Below the pieces are notes generated by a model that was not told where the DNA came from, did not search any database, and saw only the letters and a list, made by a program, of their open reading frames with translations. From Acanthacorydalis orientalis (lineage: Eukaryota; Arthropoda; Insecta; Megaloptera; Corydalidae): 64,000 nt of DNA. The position numbers and the translations under genes were made by a program. The DNA lies in NCBI GenBank assembly GCA_034766995.1, contig CM068315.1:46943662-47007661 (forward strand), written 5' to 3'. Shown one piece after another: positions 12,100 through 24,214 of the stretch; position 1 is the first letter of the stretch, and each line of letters begins with the position of its first letter.

Positions 12100-14554
12100 A
12101 TTTTCTAAATAATGAAACCTTTCAATGTCCGTGTTTTCGCATTTCTAGATATTTTTTTGATGAGTTTTTTTTATAAAAATCAACATTTATCATAATTAGG
12201 TGATTTTCTTCATCCCTGTGCTCTATATAAATCCCCTTGAACCTATAATTATAAATTAATCTGTGTCATTCAAATCAGATTTAATTTTTTAGGACAATTC
12301 TACAGAAGACATAAAAATAAATATTGAAAAATAAGTAGATCTTTTTTATAAGTGAAAATTTAATAAGCCCGTTAAATTATTTTAAGACAATAAATGATAC
12401 TGTACTTTTTTGACCATAGATTATTTTTTGTTAAATCCATTATATATTTAAAAAGATAAGAAGTAGATAGTGAACACAATATAGTTTTCACACTGTGGCT
12501 AAATTTATTTTTACAAATAATTTATTTTTCCCACCACAAACCAGAATTTTTTTATGATTAATACCGCTCAAAATAAATCACAATTCATCGCTTTTCATTC
12601 CTGCTTTGATCGTGATGCCATTATATTCAGAGCTCCAAGCTAGAAAAAGAAATCTCTTACAAAAAAGGTTTTTCTATAGTTTGATGCTTTGAAAATGATA
12701 GGATCCCCATTTAAATGCGTATAACCAACAATCAAAAATGATCAGAAATGATTTATTCAACATTTTCGTCCAATTTTTTTCCGTTTGTTAAAGAAAACTA
12801 ATTGGCCACACATTGAAAACAGATTTGAGCATGAGCCTTCTTACAGACTTTTATTCGTTAACTATATGACAAACAAATAATGATTTTATTCGAGCTATAT
12901 GCCGTGCAGACAGAATTTTTCTTCGTTTTTCTCTGCACTTTAAATGAGTCATCATTTTTTTCTCTGCGATATTCGATTAACAAACATTCGTGGCAGCTTT
13001 GCACAATTTGTGTTAATAGGCTTTCACTTTAGTTAGTACGCCAGTCTTGTGATTTTAAAACTTTTAAAAAAATATTTTTACATTTATATATCATTCACAC
13101 ATAAAAATGGCCGGGGCTCTTATTGGCAGTATTTCTTAAACCAATGATTTACAGCCTATGTTTCAAAAAAGAATGAAGTATGAATCATATTTTTTTAGGT
13201 ATTTAAAATCAAAAATTTAATATTAAAAAATACTAAAATATTCAATACTGACTTGTTTTTTATAATGAGAATTTTTTATACTTACATATATAAACATGCA
13301 CACACAAATGTATATATATGTATATATACATAGTAACTGCGAACACAGATTTAACTAATAAAAAATATAAATGTAATACCCAAAAATGTTTTGAAACGAT
13401 AATTTATATACAAGACTTCCACATGTATCCACATTTAGGTATAGAATGTACATACCTATATATATATATATATATATAACATGTGCGTACGTACAAAAAT
13501 TAATGGCGTAAAATATAAAAACTACATGGTAGAATGAAAATTAAAATAAAGGCAATGTGTAACTGTTCATTGTGTTGGAAATATGTACGCTCTGCCGTTT
13601 GTTTCTAAAGAAAATATTAAGCTTGCTCATTGAATTGATATGATTTTGTATCATTGTGAAAACATATATTTAGTTCATGTTTTGTAGTCTTTTATTTTTT
13701 ACTTTTTGTGAGACGAATGATACTTTTAATATTTTTTATAATTATTCAAACATTTAACCAATATTAAGATTCCGTATGGGAAGGTTTCGAATATTTTAAT
13801 AAATATTAGTGTTATATATTCATAATATTCAGTATTGTGAAAAAAACAACCGTAAAGAAAGTAATTTTATGACTGTAAAGTCAAAAATATTAAAATTAGA
13901 ATTATAAATTATCTTGTTAATTTCCCGTAACATTTGTTTATCGTTTTAAATACACTTTCATACAAATTTTAAATTAATGAATGTATAAATAAAAGAAAAA
14001 TATCTTATTTATGAGACACTGAAAATCATTCGACTTTACAATTAATAAAAACTTCACCAAAGAACACGTTCAAAGTAAATGTTAATTAAAACAGTCAAAG
14101 TTTTATATAATTAATATTAAGAATTCGCAGAAAATGTTGATTTTAACAATAGATTAAACAAGCAAAAAATAATGATTGTAAATTTTAATCATAAATACTC
14201 AAGATATTTTTAAAATATATTGAGGGAATGGTGGAATAGATTAAAGTAATTTTATGTGATTTTATTGTTATTTATCGTTTTATTTTTTTAAATGTTATTT
14301 TTTTGTTAATGTTATTTTTTTTCAAAGAATGCATCATAAAAAAGGTCAGTAAAAATAACAATTAACAGGTTGATATCCATATAGAAAGAATATTGTTGTT
14401 TCTCAAATATTCAGTAATTGACATCTTTTCTAAAAAAAATTTTTAAAAAATATTCATAATATTTATACTGTGTCGTGTTATAAATTCAAAATTATAGTTG
14501 TGTGAATATCATCATTCATCTCTTAGAATCGAGTTCATTTTTTTGAAATATAGT
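12100..14554. other. AT-rich stretch, nothing recognised
   Basis: Mostly unique AT-rich sequence with a TA tract at 13458-13480. The part at about 12540-13060 is less AT-rich; six-frame reading by eye gave no convincing protein similarity. It may be an old unclassified repeat. Confidence 0.5.
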
Positions 14555-15792
14555 ATTGTATCAATAGGAAATGTTCGTATACGATTCAGTAGTTTGTGTT
14601 AAGAGTGCCGCATGGTGGCGCTCGTGATTGAAATGTATTCAAGTTATATGTCGTTTGAAACGTGACGGTCCCAGCTGTCATGTGAGCATCAGATGTATTT
14701 GTTTCGGTTTGATTTGTGTGTAAGCAAAAATTTTGAAATTGGATAACGAAAATATACACTTTCGTCACGTTATGGTGTATGCGTTTCGGAGAGGAATAAC
14801 CGTTGCACGGCTAGGAAAAATATTCGGGAGGACAATTACTTGGACCATTATTTGGACCAAGCACTCACTTCCAACTGTGAAAGAATGGTTTGCTAAATTT
14901 CGACTTAATGATTTTAACCTCGAAGATCAACTCCGCTCTGGACGGCTCAACCCGGCTCTAGTTGACAATAACTCACGAGTTTCGACGGAAGTGGTTGCCG
15001 AGACACTTAACGTTGACATATCAACTGCATTTTGGTATTTAAAGAAGCTAGGATTCACGTTGATCTTAATACATGGGTGCTGCACTCGTTGGCTGAAAAA
15101 AAATGTTTGGTCGCATCTCTTCGGCAGTTTCTTGGTTTGGATGCCTCAATAGAGTCCTTTTTTGGAATCGTTAGTGATTGGAGATGAGAAATGGATCCTG
15201 TACAACAACGTGAGTTGTAGATGAACGTGAAAACTGACGAATGAAGGCGCAGAACTAGTCACCAAACCTGAATTGAATACGATGAAAGTGTTGTTGTGTG
15301 TTTGGTGGGATTGCAAACGTGTTGTTTATTTTGAGTAGCTCCCATGGAGCGAAACGATTACTAAGGAGAAGTACTGGCAACAACTAACTAAACTGAATGC
15401 AGCAATTAAAGAAAAGCGTCCGATTTTGGCCAATAGCAAGGTCATCTTCCACCACGACAACGCAAAACCACATACAGCAAAACTGACAGCAAAAACTGAA
15501 GCAATTGGAATGGGAAATCATTCGTATTCACAGAACATTGCACCTTCGGATTATCATTTATTCAGATCGATACAGAACAATTTAAACAGTAAAAGAAAAC
15601 CACTTCACCGCCTTTTTTGCCGAAACCCGAACAGATTTTACAAACAAGAAATCCAACAGCTGCCTGAGCTTTGAAAAATGATTGCATAAAATGCAGGTGA
15701 ATACATACTTGATTAGTAAAAGCATTTTCTGCAAAAAATAATTACACGAGTTTCGATTTCAAATCGTATACGAACTTTTGCATTGATCCAAT
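14555..15792 (+). mobile_element. Family C mariner, nearly full length, inactive
   Basis: About 1.24 kb, the usual mariner length. Terminal inverted repeats of about 30 bp: left TTGTATCAATAGG then GTTCGTATACGATT, right the reverse complement of TTGGATCAATGC then GTTCGTATACGATT. The transposase remnant spans almost the whole interior. A (TA)n tract starts immediately after the right end. The element is visibly less AT-rich than the surrounding DNA. Confidence 0.85.
14739..15716 (+). pseudogene. Mariner (DD34D) transposase, inactivated, family C
   Basis: Encodes a recognisable mariner transposase over its full length: N-terminal HTH region (IHFRHVMVYAFRRG, VKEWFAKF, DFNLEDQLRSGR), first catalytic aspartate in VIGDEKWILY, second in VIFHHDNAKPHT and third in IAPSDYHLF, then a C-terminal stretch ending NAGEYILD. 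The expected initiator appears to be TTG at 14739 (LDNENIH), consistent with a lost ATG. In-frame stops occur near 15151, several around 15220-15240 and one in the WWDCKRVVYFE block; a frameshift lies between the HTH and the first aspartate. Only about 30 residues separate aspartates two and three, because of a small deletion. No function remains likely. Confidence 0.85.
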
Positions 15793-15794
15793 GA

Positions 15795-15831
<37 letters not shown>

Positions 15832-15965
15832 CACACACACACACACAATATATGTTCCATTTAAATGATTTTATAGATTATTTTATTATTAATACGATTT
15901 AAAGATATTTTTTACAAACTAGAACAAAATTTTAAATATTGTCATTCCAATTTGTTAGAGAAAAA

Positions 15966-16007
<42 letters not shown>

Positions 16008-16091
16008 TTTACCGTGAAAATGAAATTTATAATAACAAGATTATTAAAACTTTTCTGATTACTTGCACGGATTCAGTACACACACACCAAT

Positions 16092-16123
<32 letters not shown>

Positions 16124-16471
16124 AATGTATGTGTTACATATGTAAATATCATATATAGAATGTACAAGTTTATACGACTGAAAATAAAAATTAACTATTT
16201 TAATGGAACTTCAATAAAATGTAATTAAGTTACAATAATAAACTTGGTTTATCGTGTAGTTTAATTACAATTAAATAAAACTTCAAAGTTACTTTATGTA
16301 ACATAAAAACATAAACACGTAGTTGTAATGAATGCTGTAGTCATATTTAAATTGCAAGTTTAATTGAAAATATAATGTAATTGTATAAAACGTAAAAGTT
16401 TTTACATTTAGGAAAACAAAGCCGTAGTAGGCATTTCACAAACTTGTATTATTTGAAGGTGACCTACATAT

Positions 16472-16546
<75 letters not shown>

Positions 16547-16920
16547 GGAGGAAATTCTGGAACTAAGATTTACTATTATACTTAATTTTGAATATAAAAA
16601 TATCCAATATGTTACACATGGGTTTGAAATAGTTTAGTCTGTTTTTCGATGTACTTTCCGTGTCTTCTAAAACAATTATCATAGTTGATTAAACATTGAT
16701 TGTAAAAAGATATCTTCTGCAGACGTACCGTCACTTGACATGATATTAAATTGGAAATGAGATATGTGCATGTTCTTACAGTCTCAGTGTAAAATAGAAT
16801 CAATGGCCTGAAGAAACAAATGTTTCTTTTGTCAAATAGAAATTCAAGACAAGCTATGGAAAGGTGATGACGTTTGTCTTGTGTGGCATATCTTTAAAAT
16901 GTAAACTTTTCGAATATATC
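15793..16920. other. TA-microsatellite-rich spacer
   Basis: Five TA tracts in about 1.1 kb (15798-15829, 15970-16003, 16093-16118, 16471-16497, 16505-16546), the first continuing into CA repeats. No gene recognised. Confidence 0.6.
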
Positions 16921-17056
16921 AAGTTGATAGAGAAATAATTGCGGTTTACAACATTCCAATTAATATACATTTTTCTCATTTTCTTATTTTCCTAGCTGTT
17001 TTAAGTGGTCCAGAACTGTTTTATGACTAACATCTAACATTTTTCAAGCTCTCGAA
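16921..17056 (-). mobile_element. Family A mariner, 3' fragment A5
   Basis: Opens with a decayed family A 3' terminal repeat (TTGATAGAGAAATAATTGCGG) and continues into the end of the HTH coding region (reverse complement of the CTGGACCACTTAAAACAGC block and the following AGCTCTCGAA). It is cut off near 17056; the rest is missing. Confidence 0.75.
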
Positions 17057-17162
17057 TAATATATATAAGAACGTTGCATTGAAAGTAGCTACTTTTTGTG
17101 GGTGTTAACTCTTACTAAATTTTTTTTCATTCCGTACTTATATATCCTACAGTAATTATTAC

Positions 17163-17705
17163 ATTGCTAGAAAAATAATTGCGGTTTACGTCCTTCAAAT
17201 TCATATACATTTTTTAATTTAACTAGTGTTAAGTGATCCAGAACTGTTGAATGACTAATGCCTAACTTTTATGCAAAATCTTGAATTCTTGTGAGTAGTA
17301 CTAATTCAACTAACGCTTTCAGTTGGTTGTTATGGACTGAAGAAGGTCCACGATCTTCTTCATCTTTAAGTCTCTCGTCCCTGGCACGACATTTTTGGAA
17401 CTAGCATTGCACCATACGTTCCTTAACAGTACACACACCAAAAGCATCGTTTAGTTTACGTTGCTTTACCACCCGTTTTCAACTCATATAAAAAGTAGTT
17501 CTTATTTGCTTGTTTTCCATCTTTAAATAAATAACCCAATTTGAAGCAAAATTAATAATAAAACCAAAGAAGATGTTTCCAAAATATAAGTAGAGAAATT
17601 TAAAATTATATTAACATAAACACGATGAAATGACACTTTAATTGAAAAAAATTAAGGTTAGAATTCATAAAACAAAAACCGCAATTATTTTCCTAACGAC
17701 TCAAT
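17163..17705 (-). mobile_element. Family A mariner derivative, copy A6
   Basis: About 543 bp in the same orientation as the fragment A5 just before it. Terminal repeats are decayed (left GCTAGAAAAATAATTGCGG, right TTTTCCTAACGACTCAA). The minus strand carries the HTH region (blocks for NDAFGVCTVKERMVQ and DQLKALVE readable) with several indels, including loss of part of the KAAETARK block. No catalytic domain. Confidence 0.8.
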
Positions 17706-17997
17706 AAAATCATTTTGGTGAATTTCATTTTTCATGCAACGATGCAACGATTAATGCAGCAACTTATCAAGCTACATTTCAGTTCGAAAGCCCCTCAAAA
17801 AATATTTCATTTAAAAGATATAATTTTTACCATAAAAGTTTCGAATATTTAATATGCAGCTGTAATCAATGTCGTTAGAGGTGTAGTTAGTTTAGTTACA
17901 TCGAAAATTAGACTAAATAAGTGTGAATATCAAATTCCTGCAACTTTGATTTAATTTGTTTATATTCCAAATTTAATAAGAAAGCTTACTTTTTGAA

Positions 17998-18039
<42 letters not shown>

Positions 18040-18061
18040 GTGTGTATATATATGTGTATAC

Positions 18062-18104
<43 letters not shown>

Positions 18105-18562
18105 TAATATATAAAAATATTTTTATATCCCATTTTTCGTCTGTTATTACCAAGCTATTTTTTGTATATTTTCCGTTTAAGATAAATCAAAAAGATAGTA
18201 AGATATAAAAATAAAGTATTCATTTGAAGTATAATTATACACGACTATCATTAAAGAGAAATATATTTAAAATAACGTGCTTCACTTGCGTGTCTGAATC
18301 ATGTACAAAAATAGCCGTCGGCCGACAAACATTTCATATGAAAACTGAAAATAACATACTAATGTCTTTTTTTTATCGTCTACAATTCTAAATGAGGAAC
18401 TATTTGTGATATGCAATCAATATTTTACATGAACTGATGTCGAGTTCTTTTTTTATTTGCTTTTGTTCTGTAAAAAGTTTCAACGCGCAGACAGAAAATA
18501 AATTGATTTAAATAGACAGAAACTAATTTCAGGATATGATGAAACTCGTATCGTGTAATATA
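17706..18562. other. AT-rich spacer with compound microsatellite
   Basis: Contains a TA/TG/TA tract at 18002-18088 followed directly by a short GA run to about 18106. The remainder is unique AT-rich sequence without recognised features. Confidence 0.55.
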
Positions 18563-19119
18563 TTAGATTGGTAGGAAAATAATTGCGATCTACGTATCCA
18601 TTTGTGAAGTTTTTTCGATTCCCCTAGCTGTTTTAAGTAGTCCAGAACTGATGGATGACTAACCCCTCACTTTGGTACAAACTCTCGAATTATTGTGCGT
18701 AGTTCTGATTTAACTAACGCTTTCAGTTGGTCGTTATGAACTGAAGGACGCCCGTGACCTTCTCCACCTTCAAGATTCTCGTTCCCAGTATGAAATTTTT
18801 GGAACCACCATTGCATCATTTGTTCCTTAACAGTACTCACACCAAAAGCATCGTTTAGTTTAAAAGCAGTTTCTGTTGCTATACCAACCGTTTTGAATTC
18901 ATACAAAATATTCTTATTTGCTTCTTGTCCATCTTTAATTCAATAACCCAATTTGAAGTAAAATTAATAATAAAACTAAAGTCAATATTACCAAAATATA
19001 GACCGAAAAATGCACTTTAAAATAATATCAACATGAACACGATGTTTTTACACTTTCATTGAAAAAATAAGGTTATAATTCACTAAACAAAACCCGCAAT
19101 TATTTTGTCACCAACCTAG
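18563..19119 (-). mobile_element. Family A mariner derivative, copy A7
   Basis: About 557 bp with both terminal repeats (left TTAGATTGGTAGG then ATAATTGCG, right GCAATTATTTTGTCACCAAC plus CTA) and a TA on each side, consistent with a preserved target duplication. It carries the longest open HTH frame of the family in this window. Confidence 0.85.
18667..18932 (-). pseudogene. Mariner transposase N-terminal HTH remnant in A7
   Basis: The family ATG corresponds to 18932-18930 (MDKKQIR...), but a single-base shift separates it from the main open stretch below 18906. That stretch reads YEFKTVGIATETAFKLNDAF, then GVSTVKEQMMQWWFQKF, NENLEGGEGHGRPSVHN and DQLKALVKSELRTIIREF before a stop near 18667. 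This covers the first HTH, the GRP linker and the start of the second HTH. No catalytic aspartates are encoded. If the frameshift were absent, the product would be a DNA-binding domain without nuclease, but as it stands it is a pseudogene. Confidence 0.8.
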
Positions 19120-20101
19120 TATTTATAGAAATCATTATATTTCATTAGTTTTATTATTTTTTATAATAAATGTTGTGGTATTTCAATTCATAAATTTTTT
19201 AAATTAACTAAATATCTGTCATTACTGCCGATCTTGCTTTCTAAATAGGCATTTTTTTAATTAGTTTTTACTTATGGAACTGAAATTATTAAATATATTT
19301 TTAACTCAAATCTTGTATCAATAATATAATTTTTCACTCACATTTTCAATGTTCATATAATGGTAGTCAATTTGAATCTATTTCTACAACAAAAGCTTTA
19401 TTCTACATTATTCCTCTTCATCTTCATTCTGTACATATTTTGAAATGTTTCCATATTATTTTTCAGTATAATAAATAATACTAATAATCACTGTGAATAA
19501 ACTAATTAAGTTTCCCATCAATTCTGATACTCTAGTCTTCGTCATCAAACCGTTATTTTATTTTCTTTAAGTACCTATGTCCATATTGTATTAAAAATCA
19601 GCAATATTCTACAATTAAAAGAGCAACGTTAAAAACCTTGATGGTTTACTGGAACGACAAAAACTATATTATATTTTGCTTACATTTACATGCTCATAAC
19701 TTCATCATTTAATAATGCACAAGAGACTAACTATAAAATGCATCTACAAGCAGAATACCGTAAGGAACTAATGGCTTATTAGACCAACAACTTTTTTTGC
19801 TGGTCTGAAAGGCTGTTAGGTAAGGATAAGGATTAAAATTCTGTACATACTTTAATGAACCGCTGTTTTAAATAGAAAAATGAAGTCTGATTAAAGACAA
19901 TTTAAGTATAAAAAATAATGTCACTATAAAAGGACAATATACATCGTTTATTATTAATTCAATCAAGTATTACAGAACTTTATATAAATATTTATATAAA
20001 TATTTATATAAACATTTTCTGGTTTTGCAATCGTAAATCTACTTGTACATAGATTTAGGAATCACTTTTTTCAAACATGTTTTATATATATATATACACG
20101 A

Positions 20102-20159
<58 letters not shown>

Positions 20160-21226
20160 GACACAACTTTTAGTCAATTTTTATGAAAAAAATCTAATTT
20201 ACTATCTTGTAATAAGCAGTAGCTTTTTAAATATCAAAGAATTTGAATATATAATGTATATATACATACATATGCTACAAAGTTTGTTCATTGTACCGTT
20301 AAAAATTCGAATATAAAAAAGATGATATTTCTTTAATTAAATATGATTTTAAATATATAACCTTGATTTTATTTTGACTAAAAAAATGTTCCTCTTCGAT
20401 TTTATTGAACGAATAGAACATATTTTTAGGAATAAGGCATATTTATTTACAAGAAAATACATAAAAGTAAAAAAAACCTTCTATTTAATAAAGATTTACG
20501 CTTTGTAACTGCCATCGGCGAGAAAACCTAAATGTATCTCAGAGGATCACTAAAGAAAGAATTATTATACAAACAATATCACAGGTAAACAATGTGTACT
20601 TTTTTAAATTATTAATATTTTTTCTTTATGAAATGTACTTCTAATGATTAATAATTCCATTAGTGTCAGTTGAAATGCTTCTTAAGACAGTAAATGTATG
20701 TGATGAAGATTATCATGAATTTAAAATATCTTTTTTGTATAACAAGTAAAACACAGATGCAAATGTAATCATAAATATCATTGGTAAAATGAGAAAAAGT
20801 TCGATCATGTTCAGAGAAAAAATGAAAGGACTTTTTTAAACGTGAATTGATTTCCTATCAAAAGATAAAAAACGAGGAAGATGAAAGAAAAGCTAGAAGC
20901 AACGAGGCAAAATGCCATGATTTTATGAGGATTCATTGCTAACTAAAGAAAAAAAATCGTATGAATTGTGTTTACCAACTGAAAATGTTGTCACTTGAGA
21001 ACAATATGTACAATATATTTATATTTATATATATATATATATATATAAAATCATTAGGTATTTGTTGAAGTGATATATTTTATATTGATTTTAAAACTGA
21101 TCAAATATGCAAAAAACTACTTGAATATATTTTAAACATCTGGAATAGAAATTAAAATTTCAATTATAATTACAGTGAAAACAATAAATAAAAATTAAAT
21201 TTGATGACAATATTATCGATAGTTTT

Positions 21227-21299
<73 letters not shown>

Positions 21300-21895
21300 T
21301 AATGTATGCAAACGAAGTTATGTGATTTATTCATGAACAGTTGATTAAGTTGAAATGAAATAAATTTCTATTGAAAATCAATATGTTTGTGAGATGAAAT
21401 TGTATTTTTATGGAATAAATAAATTATCACGCAATAATATTATTCTGTTAATTTACATGACAAAAAATTCTTTCTATTTAATTTCACTACAAGAGAAATA
21501 ATCAGGCGATACGTTTTATACAAACATGCAATATTCATTATTATAATTTTTTAAACAACAATTATGGATTTAAAAATTTGTCCTGATATTAATATACAAA
21601 TAGGTCTTTTTTAAGTTATTATTTTTATGATAGTTATCAATATATTTTCAAATATTTTTTATTCATTAAGAAATACTCTGTATATATAGTAGCTTTATTT
21701 GGGGTTTTCCAAATATAACTATGGGCTTTTAGAGAATATTTTATTATAGTTTTTATATAAATTAAATTAGGAAACTTTTCGCATAATAAATATCATTACT
21801 TTGATTTTTTTTAATTTTATTTGTTGAACTGTGATAAGTTAGCATTTATTATAATCTATATATTAAGTATATATTAACTTTATTTAATTTATATA
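19120..21895. other. AT-rich stretch, nothing recognised
   Basis: No gene recognised. It contains a three-fold 12-bp repeat (TATATAAATATT) at 19981-20017 and TA tracts at 20104-20155, 21025-21047 and 21231-21296. A short inverted repeat (TTAGACCA ... TGGTCTGA) lies near 19777-19809. Confidence 0.5.
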
Positions 21896-22749
21896 TTAGG
21901 TTAGTCAGAAAGCAATTGCGGTTTTTGATTTCTGAATTGGAAACTTAAAACTGCTTTGTTAGATGTTACCATATCAATCATTGTATCTTTCTTCTTCAAT
22001 AATTTTATAGCAAGATCGTAGGCGATACAAAAATTATCGCATGTGATATTTCGGCCTTTCAGGTCTTTTACTAAATCAAGTACTACTCTCTGTCCTTGAT
22101 TTCGTTTTGGTGTCTCGTCTAGTACTTTTCCCGTATACACCTGCATGTTCCAGTAAAAATTTGTTCTTATATCACATAGACCCCAAATTTTAATTTCATA
22201 CTTTGCAATCTTCGCAGGCATATACTGCCAAAATGGACATTGGCTTTAAAAAGTGACCAGCTGTTCATCTACAGTGAAATTTTCATATGGTGTGTACAAG
22301 TGAGGAAGGTTATTTACCCACTTATTCCATAAATGAAAAATAGCGGCCAATTTGTCATAAGCTCGGCGTTCCTGTCTATCACTTTTATCATCAAAACGAA
22401 TAACTAATGAGTTTTTCAAAATACTTCTTGAATATAGTGGCTTAAAATATTGGTCGACCTTTTCTATCATCTCAAGTTATCAGTAGATTCTCCATGAAAC
22501 TTATAGATCATCTAAAACGAGTATTTTAATATATGCTTGAATTGTAATATGATCAACATCTTTGCAATTTTCCCCAAATACTCTCTGAGACTCTGTATTT
22601 TTATTATCAATAACGATATTTTGTATAGATTGGGTAAAGCACATTTTATAGTTCCGATTCGTTTATATATTGATAGTTTGGATTCACAAGTTGAGAAATG
22701 TATATGAATTTGAAGGTTATAAATCGCAATTATATTTCTACCAACCTAA
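21896..22749 (+). mobile_element. Composite: family A mariner ends enclosing a piggyBac transposase fragment (A8)
   Basis: The left end reads TTAGGTTAGTCAGAAAGCAA then TTGCGGTTTTTGATTTCTGA, matching about 45 bp of the family A 5' end. The right end reads GAGAAATGTATATGAATTTG and finishes TATTTCTACCAACCTAA, matching about 55 bp of the family A 3' end. TA flanks both sides. The mariner HTH region is absent; instead the interior (about 750 bp) is a piggyBac transposase remnant in the opposite orientation. The unit is thus bounded like a single mariner insertion. No piggyBac terminal repeats or TTAA sites are evident at the internal junctions. Alternatives are a nested piggyBac insertion with later deletions, or two mariner relics that happen to flank it. 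Confidence 0.75.
21944..22690 (-). pseudogene. piggyBac transposase fragment
   Basis: Read on the minus strand, blocks characteristic of piggyBac transposases appear in order: GENCKDVDHITIQAYIKIL; then (shifted frame) IYKFHGESTDNLR and GRPIF; then VIRFDDKSDRQERRAYDKLA, IFHLWNKWVNNLPHLY and ENFTVDEQLVTF; an in-frame stop at about 22242; then CPFWQYMPAKIAKYEIKIWG, MQVYTGK, and NITCDNFCIAYDLA. In the family RFDDK, TVDEQL and CDNFF surround the catalytic aspartates. About 240 of roughly 550-600 family residues are represented. The final residues before the minus-strand stop (QFRNQKPQLLSD) are encoded by the mariner terminal repeat, so the frame runs through the junction. At least two frameshifts and several stops make it inactive. 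Confidence 0.85.
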
Positions 22750-22750
22750 T

Positions 22751-22781
<31 letters not shown>

Positions 22782-22947
22782 AATTACAATTTTTAATTTA
22801 AAGACTTTCATAAATTCTGTTTGCTGTTATTTAATGTTTAATATCAATGCTAGTACAGTCAAACAACCAGTTTTCAACCACTAAGAATGCTATAAATATT
22901 AGCTATTATATTTTTTCTATCACTATGCTCATAAGAAACCGAGATGT

Positions 22948-23308
22948 ACAGTAAAGGTAAAAAAATGTGTGGTGGTTCAGGTTAATAGATTAAATATACA
23001 GTGATGGACGGATCTATACGAAGAAGGTTGCTATCTTCGCAACTAACTACCCTGTTTTTTTTTATATTTGATCTTCTAGTCGACTGAATCTAAACCTAAG
23101 TGAACCACTGCACAATGTTTTTACCCTAAACAGTTATTGAACATTCTGAGAAAGCAACTTATTCATATTTGTCCTGCTATTTCATTTCTCAAGATGAATT
23201 TTAACATAATACAAAACTATAACTATAATCTAATTGTCTGTTTAATTATTATTTTTAATATGTAAGCAAGTACGTACATTTATATTGATGTATATTTTCA
23301 TAAAATAA
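22948..23308 (+). repeat. Unclassified repeat R1, copy 1
   Basis: A 361-bp sequence closely matching 24215-24525 in direct orientation. Both contain GATGGACGGAT, GAAGAAGGTTG, TCTTCTAGTCGACTGAATCT and AAGTACGTACATTTATATTG. Copy 1 has about 50 extra bases near 23156-23210 that copy 2 lacks. Neither carries a recognisable coding region or clear terminal inverted repeats. Confidence 0.8.
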
Positions 23309-23610
23309 TTTATAACAACCTAATAAAAAATGATAATTAAATACAACTAGTAATAAACGACTGTAATACTATTTACTCAGAACATTTTAATGAAAATAGC
23401 TTTGAGTATCTCTGAATACATGTTATGAAGTGTTTCTGTTGTATTCATTATATTTTTTTATAGATTATTTGTATTGATAAAAGCTTTACTATTTTACCAT
23501 ATCAAAAATATTAACACGTCTGACAAAATTGATATAAACAGATGATGTGTACGTGTTTGTTTTGAAAATGAGTTCAATACTTGTAGATAAGATATTGAAT
23601 ATTCGAACCA

Positions 23611-23613
<3 letters not shown>

Positions 23614-23695
<82 letters not shown>

Positions 23696-23712
23696 ATGTG
23701 TTAGTGTGTACG
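23614..23712. repeat. Compound (TA)n(TG)n microsatellite
   Basis: About 70 bp of uninterrupted TA followed by TG-rich repeats. It is open in both directions as Ile-Tyr/Val-Cys, which produces spurious frames on both strands. Confidence 0.95.
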
Positions 23713-24060
23713 TATGTGTATGTTTGTATGGGTGGGTGTGTAGGTCCCCCACACGCACACGCGTCGTCGATTCAGTATGTTTAAGTTTGAGCTACGGATT
23801 ATGAGGGGCGCAACTTCGCAATTACGTCTATAATACACAATGTGTGGTATTTATGATCGTAAGACAAAGTTATGGTTTCATTAATAACTGTACTTAATAT
23901 GTTCTTTAAACCTCATTTAAATGATAATTTTCTACCTATTACAATGTAAATTCTTATAATTACACAACGTTTCGTAATTTATTCGAGAAAAGTCTAATTT
24001 TATGCATGTGTATTTTTACGAGACGTGCATTAATCAAATATAATATTCCTCTTACTAAAT

Positions 24061-24171
24061 ACAGGGATTTCTAATGACGACATAATTTTTTAATTTGAAA
24101 TAAAACCGAGAGCTTTCGCTAAGATTACAAGTTTCTTTATTGTAAACAATAGTTGGGGGTGTGTCGTTTTA
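24061..24171 (+). repeat. Unclassified dispersed repeat R2, copy 1
   Basis: Starts ACAGGG and shares with 50864-50961 the blocks ATTTTTTAATTTGAAATAAA, TTTCGCTAAGATTACAAG (GCGCTGATTTCAAG in the other), TTTCTTTATTGTAAACAATA and a following GGGGG. The ACAGG start suggests a DNA-transposon end, but no matching opposite end was found. Confidence 0.6.
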
Positions 24172-24214
24172 AATGAAAAATAGTATCGTTTAAGTGATCA
24201 CAAGTAACTTGTAT

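Noticed and set aside
12540..13060. Less AT-rich stretch considered as a decayed transposase or host exon
   Set aside because: Reading all frames by eye gave only short fragments without ordered motifs, so no call is made.
20156..20185. AGGGTGACACAACTTTTAGTC after a TA tract as a transposon terminus
   Set aside because: No inverted partner or second copy was found in the window.
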